A stretch of 44,975 nucleotides of DNA from the NCBI GenBank assembly GCA_014764605.1, contig JACXWG010000008.1, positions 1 to 44,975 on the forward strand, read 5' to 3'. Every line of letters starts with the position of its first letter. Position 1 is the stretch's first letter. The notes under the pieces were generated by a model. It had not been told where the DNA came from. It saw nothing but the letters and a program-made list of their open reading frames with translations, and made no database searches. Shown in pieces: positions 9,491 to 16,393 of the stretch. Both the position numbers and the translations under genes were made by a program. This DNA is from Quinella sp. 1Q5. Lineage in GTDB: Bacteria; Bacillota; Negativicutes; Selenomonadales; Selenomonadaceae.

Positions 9491-10729
9491 CTAAAATTTA
9501 GACATAAGCTTAGCGTTCTCGGCTGCCGATAAGCTCGGCGAAAATTTTTTCAAGGCGGTCAAGGTATTCTCTAAGGTATCAGCCAAGACCAACTCGACGC
9601 GCCCGCCCAATAGCCGCTTTGCTTGTTTGAAGACCAAGCGATAATCGGGACTGGACGACACTAAGACATAGCTTGACGCCAAATCCGAATGGGCCGCCCC
9701 GATTATTTCCGCCAAAGACGGCGACGACTCCTCCGAGCCAGCAACCAAGATTGAGGCTCCCGCATCTTGAAGTTTTTGCGCCTCGACTGAATCCTTAGCA
9801 ACAGCAAGGGCGGCAACTTTCATTATAGCTTCGTGAAAAGGCAAGGCGTGTACTTCGCTCATATTGATTATCTTGACTTCTGACAATGGACCCCAACCGA
9901 TTGCTTGCTCCAAAGTTGTGCCGACGTGATCTGTATGCAGGTGAATATCTAAGCCGCCGTGCGCCCGTTCGACAATTGAAAAGCTACTGAAGTCCCGCAG
10001 TTGCCGTTCAAGTTCAGGTAAATTCGCCTTAGGATTCTTTACACGCAAGCGCACGCAATACGGTCGCACCAAATCATTTCGCGGGTCGGGCATGTTCTTA
10101 TGAGTTCCTAAACCGAGCGACAGACTCACGGCGGGCGATACAAAATTACCATCGATTCCTTTCAAGCAACCTTTCAAGAAGCTAAGCATGATATTTGCGC
10201 CTGCGTCGTTGAGCCCGATTACCTCGACTGCCGCCTCACCCGATTGAATTGCCTTGTACAGAATCTCGACTATCGGCACGCCGTCCCGCACCGCGTGATA
10301 GGCTCCTTTTGCTACTGCCTTTGCCACGGCGATAAACGGACTTTCCGGTTCTTCGGGGATAAGTCGTTGTGCGTAGAGTATTCCATATTGAAAAGCCTTG
10401 CCGAACTCCGAACCAGTCGCATCGTACTTGCCGACAAGCCCCGCGCTTATCCCGCGAAACATCTGGGCAAGAACGACGCCCGCATTGCCACGGGCCCCGA
10501 ATACCGCCGCCGTTGAAACCCTGCGAGCAAGTCCTCCGATTGAATCATCTTTGGCATCGGCAAGAGGCATGACCGCCGCCCCCATCGTCCGTAAGATATG
10601 CGTGCCCGCCAATGTCCCTGCGCCGCTTAGCCCATTTATCGTTTCATATTCTAAAAGAAATTCACTGTACGCGCCAGCAACCATGCGCTTGAAATCTCCG
10701 CCTGTGATTACTTCCCTGCTTCCCGTCAT
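9491..10729 (-). CDS. FakA/YloV-like (DAK2 domain) protein with degenerate nucleotide site
   Basis: FakA proteins phosphorylate fatty acids bound by FakB. The 412-residue protein aligns by eye with the family: GARGNAGVVLAQMFRGI (usual GARGNSGVxLSQ), NDAGANIMLSFLKGCL (usual VDSGGKG), HLHTDHVG (usual HVHT), and an EDD-like part with GASILVAGSEESSPS where FakA has the GGQTMNPS loop. However, the metal-ATP motif DGDTGTNM near the N-terminus is replaced by GAGTLAGTHI, losing both aspartates. It is also about 130 residues shorter at the C-terminus. It may therefore bind without phosphorylating. The ATG at 10729 has only a weak GGCGG ribosome site. It heads the run that includes prfB. Confidence 0.7.
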   Translation of the reverse strand: MTGSREVITGGDFKRMVAGAYSEFLLEYETINGLSGAGTLAGTHILRTMGAAVMPLADAKDDSIGGLARRVSTAAVFGARGNAGVVLAQMFRGISAGLVGKYDATGSEFGKAFQYGILYAQRLIPEEPESPFIAVAKAVAKGAYHAVRDGVPIVEILYKAIQSGEAAVEVIGLNDAGANIMLSFLKGCLKGIDGNFVSPAVSLSLGLGTHKNMPDPRNDLVRPYCVRLRVKNPKANLPELERQLRDFSSFSIVERAHGGLDIHLHTDHVGTTLEQAIGWGPLSEVKIINMSEVHALPFHEAIMKVAALAVAKDSVEAQKLQDAGASILVAGSEESSPSLAEIIGAAHSDLASSYVLVSSSPDYRLVFKQAKRLLGGRVELVLADTLENTLTALKKFSPSLSAAENAKLMSKF

Positions 10730-10820
10730 GTCTACACCGCCTTTTTTACCTTGCTTGAAAGGATTATCTCCCTAATTCGCGAAGTAAACGCAATAACCTT
10801 TAATGCAAGGAGAAAATTTT

Positions 10821-13142
10821 ATGGCAGATAAAATCATTGACGAGGAACTCAAGCCGCGACGCGGACGACCTAGGAAAGACGATAGCACTAAACGCGGGCG
10901 ACCAAAGAAAGTCTCAACCGAGCTAAAGCCCAAGCGCGAACGACGGAAGATTGATTACAAGACGGACGGCAAAGAAAAAGTTTTTGCTTTGGACATAGGG
11001 ACACGCTCGGTTATCGGGATTGTTGCTGAACAAGACGACGACGGGCAGATGAAGATTATCGCGACGCATAGGCTAGAGCATACAAGCCGCGCTATGCTGG
11101 ACGGGCAGATACATGACGTGCCGCAAGTCGCTGAAGTCATCATACGCGTTAAAAATTTTTTGGCAGAACAAGTCGGCGAACTCAAGAGCGCGGCAATCGC
11201 GGCGGCGGGTCGTGCCCTGTACACCATGACCGCCGAGGCAACTCAAGAAGTCAACGGCGTCATCACCGATGAGGTTCAAAGCAGTCTGAACTTCGCCGCC
11301 GTGCAACTTGCTCAAGCTCAGCTAACGAACGAGAAAAAGATTGACGCTAAGATTTATTACTGCGTCGGCTTCAGCATCATAAGCTACGAGCTTGACGGCA
11401 TCCGCCTTAAAAGTTTGGTCGGGCAACGCGGAAAGATAGCTAAGACAAAAGTTATTGCGACGTTCCTTCCGCGGCAAGTCGTCGATTCAATGCAAACTGC
11501 CTTGCACTACGCTGGACTTGAGGTCAGAGCTTTGACATTGGAGCCGATAGCCGCAATCAATGTCCTTGTCCCGCCGAGTATGCGTCACCTTAATATTGTC
11601 CTTGTCGACGTGGGCGCGGGTACCTCTGACGTTGCGATTACTAAGAACGGTTCCGTTATTGCTTATGGCATGGTTCCTTTGGCGGGCGATGAAGTCACCG
11701 AGGCTATCAGTCAACGGTTTCTGCTTGACTTCAACGTAGCGGAGGAAATTAAACGCAAGGCGACCAACGGCGAGGGAGCGACCTTCAATGACATACTCGG
11801 ACGCCCCTACGATTTGACGGCGGAAGAAATCCTCATGCCGATTAATGAACACGTCGTGATGATTGCCAATGCCATTGCCCGAACGATTATGGAACTAAAC
11901 GGCAACGACCCTCCGCAAGCCTTGCTACTTGTCGGCGGCGGCGCGTTGAGTCCGAACTTAAATAAACTCGTCGCCGAAGCCTTAAACATGCCGCAAGACC
12001 ATGTTGCCGTTCGCAAGCCCGATAGGGTCGAAGGCATTAAGAACATTCCCGCCGCCCTGCAATCACCTGATGCCGCCACGCCGCTTGGAATTCTCAAGGT
12101 TGCGTTGACGGATACTTTCCACTTCTTCAACGTGACGATTAACGGGCAGGAGATTAACCTTTTCCACTTCCGCGAGCTGACTGTTGGCGACGCTATCTTG
12201 AGTGCGGGCATTGATTACAAGAAGTTCAACGGCAAGCCGGGATTGGGCGTGGGTATCACTCTTAACGGCGAGAAGAAATTTTTTGCAGGAACGATGGGAA
12301 CGCTTGCTAAAGTCTTTGTCAACGATAAGCCCGCGACATTGGAAACACCGCTTGAAGATAACTGCCGCATAACGATTGAGGCGGGCGAGGACGGAGTAAG
12401 CGCACAGATTAAAATCGACGACATCATAGCAATCGAGCCGACATTCACAGTCACGGTTAATGGCAAAGAATTTTCCGTTGCGCCTAAGCTTCTAGTCAAT
12501 GATGAAGTCAGCTTGCCGAGCCGCAAACTTATAGACGGCGACGAACTTAACACGAAGACTAAGCGGACTGTCGGCGAACTGCTGAGGCTTGCGAACTATC
12601 CACCCGCCGGCAGGAAGATTCATTACACGCTAAACGGTAGCAAGGCGCACTACACTTGCACGCCAGACATTTACCTTAACGGCGACCGCGCAGACGTTTC
12701 CGACGTTCCCAAGGCGGGCGATGCTATCGAGTACGTTGCCAACGACGCGATTAAGGTTGGCGAGATTATCAAGGACGAGAGCCGAGCCACCGCCGTGAAG
12801 ATTTTCTACAACGGCAAAGAGTACAGGATACCGACGGCGACGACGATTCTTTTAAGCGTCAATGGACGAGTCTCGACTGAAAATACGATTGTTGAGGACG
12901 GTGCGGAGATTGTCTACGAGCGCGAAGAAAAAAACTTCGTCATGGTCAGCGATGCCCTGCTTGCCGTCAATTTCAAGCCGCCGCCCGCCAAAAGCCGCAT
13001 GAGTTTTGTAATCAAGGTTAATGGCGTGCCCGTCGAGTTCGCAGACCCCGTTAAGAGCGGCGACACCTTGGAAGTAATCTTGAAGACCCCCGACGGCTTA
13101 GAGTTCAAACCTCTCGACGATTTGGAAGTTCCCGTCCGTTAA
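10821..13142 (+). CDS. FtsA/PilM-like actin-fold protein with basic N-terminal tail
   Basis: The start is the ATG at 10821 with AGGAG eight bases before it; an upstream ATG at 10803 overlaps that site. Residues 1-50 are highly basic and hold two GRP-core strings (RGRPRK near 14-19, RGRPKK near 25-30) that look like AT-hooks. The actin-like ATPase fold follows: phosphate-1 ALDIGTRSVIG (56-66), an FtsA 1C-type subdomain region, phosphate-2 IVLVDVGAGTSDVAIT, and the adenosine motif ALLLVGGGALSPNL. The last 330 residues are repeated beta-rich modules (FHFFNVTINGQEI..., TFTVTVNGKEFSVAPK..., MSFVIKVNGVPVEF), unlike E. coli FtsA. At about 773 residues it is much longer than FtsA (about 420). No amphipathic membrane-targeting C-terminus is evident. 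Division or cytoskeletal function is inferred. Confidence 0.8.
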   Translation: MADKIIDEELKPRRGRPRKDDSTKRGRPKKVSTELKPKRERRKIDYKTDGKEKVFALDIGTRSVIGIVAEQDDDGQMKIIATHRLEHTSRAMLDGQIHDVPQVAEVIIRVKNFLAEQVGELKSAAIAAAGRALYTMTAEATQEVNGVITDEVQSSLNFAAVQLAQAQLTNEKKIDAKIYYCVGFSIISYELDGIRLKSLVGQRGKIAKTKVIATFLPRQVVDSMQTALHYAGLEVRALTLEPIAAINVLVPPSMRHLNIVLVDVGAGTSDVAITKNGSVIAYGMVPLAGDEVTEAISQRFLLDFNVAEEIKRKATNGEGATFNDILGRPYDLTAEEILMPINEHVVMIANAIARTIMELNGNDPPQALLLVGGGALSPNLNKLVAEALNMPQDHVAVRKPDRVEGIKNIPAALQSPDAATPLGILKVALTDTFHFFNVTINGQEINLFHFRELTVGDAILSAGIDYKKFNGKPGLGVGITLNGEKKFFAGTMGTLAKVFVNDKPATLETPLEDNCRITIEAGEDGVSAQIKIDDIIAIEPTFTVTVNGKEFSVAPKLLVNDEVSLPSRKLIDGDELNTKTKRTVGELLRLANYPPAGRKIHYTLNGSKAHYTCTPDIYLNGDRADVSDVPKAGDAIEYVANDAIKVGEIIKDESRATAVKIFYNGKEYRIPTATTILLSVNGRVSTENTIVEDGAEIVYEREEKNFVMVSDALLAVNFKPPPAKSRMSFVIKVNGVPVEFADPVKSGDTLEVILKTPDGLEFKPLDDLEVPVR

Positions 13143-14557
13143 TGGGAGCGGACAACCTTTATCGTTGCTAAGGTTGAATCCCCCGTGCCTATGACGCATC
13201 CTTGAGCTTGGCGAATCATCTCGACGACCTGCGCGGAAATTTCTTCGCCGGGCATGAGTAGCGGTATCCCTGGAGGATAGAAGGTCACCTCCTCGGCGCA
13301 AACTCTTCCGACGGCTTCATTGAATGCGACGACCTCGGCGGGCAAGTAGAAAGTTTCACGCGGGCTGAGCTTTGCAATTTGGAATTTGGAATTAGGAATA
13401 GGGAATGGAGGGAAGGTTTTCGGCGTGCGTCGTGGCAAACGTCTTAGGGCGTCGAGGAGTCGGGAGCTTGTCTCGGCGTCGTCGGCGAAGGTCACTAAGA
13501 ATAAAAGATTTGCCACGTCAGATAGCTCACACTGAACGCGGAGTTCGTGGCGTAAAATTTCTTCCGCCTCCTGCCCTGTTACCCCCAAGCCTTGAACGTT
13601 CACGGTTACTTTTGTCAGGTCTAGGTTCGTGCTCTCGAAGACTTTAAGCCCTTGAATATTTTTTATCTCTGCTCGGAGCCGCTTTGATAGCTCGACTGCC
13701 GAACAGATTTTTTTTTGTCCGTCAAGCTGCATTTGAAGTCGTGCGATGTCCAAAGACGCAAGCAGTAGTTGGTTGGGGCTGGTCGTCTGCAGAAGGCTTG
13801 CCGCCCGCTTAACCCGTTCAATGTCTAGGAAATCTTTTCTTAGCATAAGCATTGAACTTTGAGTTAAGGAGCCTAGGATTTTATGCGTCGACTGCGCGGC
13901 AAGGTCTGCTCCCGCCTCCATTGCTGAAGGCGGCAACTCATCGCAGAAAGTCAAATGCGCCCCGTGTGCCTCGTCGATTAGTAATAGCATGTCCGCCGCA
14001 TGAACGAGCTTTGAAATCCTTTGTAAGTCCGCCGCCACGCCGTAATAGTTCGGAGAAACTAACAGCACCGCCCGCGCTTGCGGGAATTTTTTTATGGCAC
14101 GTTCAATCGTCTCGACGCTGACATTAAGCGGCAAATTGAATTCGTCGTTGAAGTCCACGGGCAAGAAGATTGGAGTTGCGCCCGATAGGATTAACCCCGC
14201 GATAACCGACCGATGAGCATTGCGGGGAATCATGACTAAATCGCCCGCCTTGAGCGTCCCGAATAACATTGCTTGTATAGCCGAGGTCGTGCCATTGACC
14301 ATGAATAAACATTCGTCCGCGTGCCAAAGTCTAGCCGCCAAAGCTTGAGCTTCCATTATGCAAGAGTGCGGCGCGTGCAGGTCGTCTAGCTCCTCCATTA
14401 GCGAGACTTCTTGCCGCAGTCCTTCCGCCGTCAACAGTTCGCGCAAGAGTTCATGTGCGCCGCGACCTTGCTTATGTCCAGGCGTGTGGAAGGGTATCAC
14501 TCCGTCCGCCGAATATCTTTTCATTGCCGCCGCGATTGGTGCGCTGAAATTTTCCAC
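13139..14557 (-). CDS. Orn/Lys/Arg decarboxylase family PLP enzyme
   Basis: The start is the GTG at 14557 with AAGGAG nine bases upstream; the longer frame to 14668 crosses into the divergent gene. The enzyme belongs to the fold-type I basic amino acid decarboxylases that make polyamines or cadaverine. Motifs are IPFHTPGHKQGRG at the N-terminus, FMVNGTTSAIQAML, RNAHRSVIAGL, LLIDEAHGAHL, and the PLP lysine in STHKILGSLTQSSML. The C-terminal domain has YPPGIPLLMPGEEI. At 472 residues it matches the shorter Gram-positive (YaaO-like) class. A linker near 13373-13407 encodes PFPIPNSKFQIAK from an A/T-rich imperfect repeat. The exact substrate cannot be told. Its end overlaps the stop of the FtsA-like gene by four bases, tail to tail. 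Confidence 0.88.
   Translation of the reverse strand: MENFSAPIAAAMKRYSADGVIPFHTPGHKQGRGAHELLRELLTAEGLRQEVSLMEELDDLHAPHSCIMEAQALAARLWHADECLFMVNGTTSAIQAMLFGTLKAGDLVMIPRNAHRSVIAGLILSGATPIFLPVDFNDEFNLPLNVSVETIERAIKKFPQARAVLLVSPNYYGVAADLQRISKLVHAADMLLLIDEAHGAHLTFCDELPPSAMEAGADLAAQSTHKILGSLTQSSMLMLRKDFLDIERVKRAASLLQTTSPNQLLLASLDIARLQMQLDGQKKICSAVELSKRLRAEIKNIQGLKVFESTNLDLTKVTVNVQGLGVTGQEAEEILRHELRVQCELSDVANLLFLVTFADDAETSSRLLDALRRLPRRTPKTFPPFPIPNSKFQIAKLSPRETFYLPAEVVAFNEAVGRVCAEEVTFYPPGIPLLMPGEEISAQVVEMIRQAQGCVIGTGDSTLATIKVVRSH
13373..13407. repeat. imperfect GGAAT-type short repeat inside the decarboxylase gene
   Basis: On the plus strand four or five GGAAT units follow each other at 6-7 base spacing (TTTGGAATTTGGAATTAGG and on). 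In frame they encode the linker PFPIPNSKFQIAK, which is not part of the conserved decarboxylase core. This looks like slippage expansion or a small inserted repeat tolerated in a surface loop. Confidence 0.5.
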
Positions 14558-14605
14558 TTTAAATTTCTCCTTAGCATGATATAATTTTTTTAGGAGATGA
14601 TTTGT
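14557..14605. promoter_or_regulatory. divergent promoter region, copy 1 of a shared ~27-base element
   Basis: The gap between the decarboxylase (-) and UDG-like (+) genes holds TATAAT at 14580-14585 on the plus strand, and the decarboxylase ribosome site AAGGAG on the minus strand. The string AAATTTCTCCTT-A-GCATGATATAATTT recurs with one change at 16332-16359, upstream of PBP2 and the FtsZ-like gene. Confidence 0.55.
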
Positions 14606-15274
14606 ATGATTGACCAAAAACAACAACTGGAAAAACTTTTCGACCGCTGGAAGCGCAAACCTAACCACGCAGCTGATTTTATCGAGGACGGCATTGTTAA
14701 TCAGACTGAATGGAGCAAGCAGAAACTCAAGGTGCTGTTCTTCCTGAAGGAGGCTTACGGCGGTCCTTTTGATTTAGCTAAAGCACTCGACAACGAGGGT
14801 GCCGACTTTGGGCGTTCGCAGATTTGGTCGCGAGTCGCGGTTTGGACTCAAGCTGTTTATGACTCGACCAAGCCGCCCTGCCAATACGACGAGCCGCAAG
14901 GAACACGGGCTGATAATCTTATCCGTTCGATTGCGGTGATTAACATAAAAAAAAGCCACGGTCAAAATGAATCAAACGACGCCGACCTCATTAAATTTCT
15001 TGTAGCCGACAAAGCCGAATTAACGGAAGAGTTAAACATCATCAATCCCGACGTGATATTGTGCGGCTATACGCTTCATCTTTTGCAAGCGGTCAATATG
15101 TTTCCCAACGCACGCAAAGGAAAAAGCGACGATTATCTTTGGAACGGCAAGCTGATTATCAACTACTGGCACCCCTCTGGTCGTGATTTAGTTTCCAATA
15201 ATGAAATCAACTATTACGCTATCAGAGAAATTTGTCGGGCTGCCCATGACGCATTCAAAATAACCGCTTGGTAA
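14606..15274 (+). CDS. uracil-DNA glycosylase superfamily-like protein
   Basis: The ATG at 14606 lies nine bases after AGGAG (14592-14596); an ATG at 14597 directly abuts that site and is less likely. The 222-residue protein resembles the UDG superfamily in layout. KVLFFLKEAYGG near residue 40 sits in the position of the first active-site strand. VINIKKSHG and NPDVILCGYTLHL occupy the middle. IINYWHPSGRDLV near residue 195 stands where family members have the HPS-type loop. Residues are divergent, and no catalytic Asp or Asn can be confirmed. Uncharacterised relatives in this superfamily are common, so repair activity is not assured. It ends before a shared terminator with the FtsZ-like gene. 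Confidence 0.45.
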   Translation: MIDQKQQLEKLFDRWKRKPNHAADFIEDGIVNQTEWSKQKLKVLFFLKEAYGGPFDLAKALDNEGADFGRSQIWSRVAVWTQAVYDSTKPPCQYDEPQGTRADNLIRSIAVINIKKSHGQNESNDADLIKFLVADKAELTEELNIINPDVILCGYTLHLLQAVNMFPNARKGKSDDYLWNGKLIINYWHPSGRDLVSNNEINYYAIREICRAAHDAFKITAW

Positions 15275-15277
15275 ATC

Positions 15278-15317
15278 AAAAGAGCGACAGGGAAGTTTTA
15301 ACCGCGTCGCTCTTTTT
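15278..15317. terminator. bidirectional intrinsic terminator
   Basis: AAAAGAGCGAC (15278-15288) pairs with GTCGCTCTTTT (15306-15316), and there are T-runs on both strands. It sits between the converging UDG-like gene (ends 15274) and FtsZ-like gene (ends 15322) and can serve both. Confidence 0.9.
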
Positions 15318-15321
15318 AATT

Positions 15322-16263
15322 TTACTTTTCAAAATCTGTCGCGAGTACAAATGCTGTTACGCCGTCATTGGCAGTGTCATCACTAACTACTTGAAATAAA
15401 ACTCCGTCCCAAGTATTTTCCGATTGCGAAAGTTCATGATCTAAAAAAGTTGCCGCTTGATTCGCATCCAACATACTAAGCGATTCAGTGTTTCCGACAA
15501 AGGCAAGCACACATTTTTTAGCTTTTCCAATGTCTTCAATAAACAACGGTGACTTCAAAACTTTTTTAACGGCGGCAAGTGAATTATTTTCAGCGTCAAG
15601 GCTTTCACCGAAACCGATACATGCTCTGCCTTGATTTTCCAGCGTCGTCACGACATCGGTAAAATCCATTCCAATCACACAATTCATTGACTGTATGCAG
15701 GTTATTTTGTCTACGACTTGATAGATTATCTCATTGTTCGTTAAGCCAGTTTCGGCAATTTTATCTTTCGGCAAAATTATCCACGTGCCAAAGTTGCTGT
15801 CTATGTTTTTAATGTGAGCATCTTCGGCTGAAGGACACAAAATTATAGAAGTTACTAACGGGAGTTTTACTTCCCTAGAGAGTAGTTCCCCTCTATTAAT
15901 TATCGTCCCGGATTCTGTAATTTCACAAGGCATTGAGTAATAAGGAAGCGAAAAAGAAGGGCTTGTCAGCGACGATTTAAATTCTTTTATGCATTCGGCA
16001 ATATTCAAATCCTTAATGTCTTCAATATCGATTATCACGAACAACCAATCAGTGCCGGAAATAAAATCTAAAATTTCGGCTCTCGAATTGGCAATAAAAT
16101 TTTTATCGGGAACGGCCAAAGCAGTAAGGGAATTATCCTTATCAACGTCCTTAAAGTACGACAACGCATTTATTCCGGTTTCGCCTACTCCGATTATTTT
16201 AATCCAGTCCTTTTTAAACCACTCCAGCTCATCACGATCCTCATCAACAAAGAAATCAGCCAT
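15322..16263 (-). CDS. divergent FtsZ-like protein lacking the tubulin GTP signature
   Basis: 313 residues. The N-terminus WIKIIGVGETGINALSYF (about 20-37) matches FtsZ IKVIGVGGGGxNAV. GTDWLFVIIDIEDI (70-83) matches the strand EGADMVFITAG of FtsZ, but the following GGGTGTG loop is absent. WIILPKDKI and the helix up to 195 match FtsZ VIPNDRL and the core helix. IGMDFTDVVTTLENQGRACIG (198-217) matches the T7 loop NLDFADVxTxMxNxGxAxMG, and both aspartates are kept. The C-terminal domain matches segment by segment (AAVKKVLKSPL, KKCVLAFVGN, FQVVSDDTANDGVTAFVLAT). FtsZ fold is therefore well supported, and self-sufficient GTPase activity is unlikely. There is no FtsA/ZipA-binding C-terminal tail. 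AGGAGG precedes the ATG. The gene is divergent from PBP2. The true ftsZ is not in this window. Confidence 0.8.
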   Translation of the reverse strand: MADFFVDEDRDELEWFKKDWIKIIGVGETGINALSYFKDVDKDNSLTALAVPDKNFIANSRAEILDFISGTDWLFVIIDIEDIKDLNIAECIKEFKSSLTSPSFSLPYYSMPCEITESGTIINRGELLSREVKLPLVTSIILCPSAEDAHIKNIDSNFGTWIILPKDKIAETGLTNNEIIYQVVDKITCIQSMNCVIGMDFTDVVTTLENQGRACIGFGESLDAENNSLAAVKKVLKSPLFIEDIGKAKKCVLAFVGNTESLSMLDANQAATFLDHELSQSENTWDGVLFQVVSDDTANDGVTAFVLATDFEK

Positions 16264-16313
16264 TGCTTATTCCTCCTTTCGCTTGCATTTTAATTTTCGT
16301 TGCACAAGCTGTC

Positions 16314-16331
16314 AAACTGTTTTTGCCATTT
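16314..16331 (-). CDS. possible five-codon leader ORF upstream of the FtsZ-like gene
   Basis: On the minus strand an AAGGAG lies nine bases before ATG GCA AAA ACA GTT TGA (peptide MAKTV). It uses the same 27-base element that serves the decarboxylase start. It ends about 50 bases before the FtsZ-like ATG. It may be a leader peptide or a leftover of a duplicated gene start; expression is unproven. Confidence 0.25.
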
Positions 16332-16393
16332 TAAATTTCTCCTTCGCATGATATAATTTCACTGATTATAAAAGGTTTAGGAGGATTATAACG
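16329..16393. promoter_or_regulatory. PBP2 promoter region, copy 2 of the shared element
   Basis: TATAAT at 16352-16357 is well placed for a start near 16364, ahead of AGGAGG (16379-16384) and the GTG at 16394. No good -35 is visible. The surrounding AAATTTCTCCTT-C-GCATGATATAATTT repeats the element at 14559-14586. Transcription of the FtsZ-like gene must also begin near here on the other strand. Confidence 0.55.

Noticed and set aside
15322-16263. Calling this gene ftsZ
   Set aside because: The GTP-binding signature and C-terminal tail are missing, so it cannot be the main division FtsZ.
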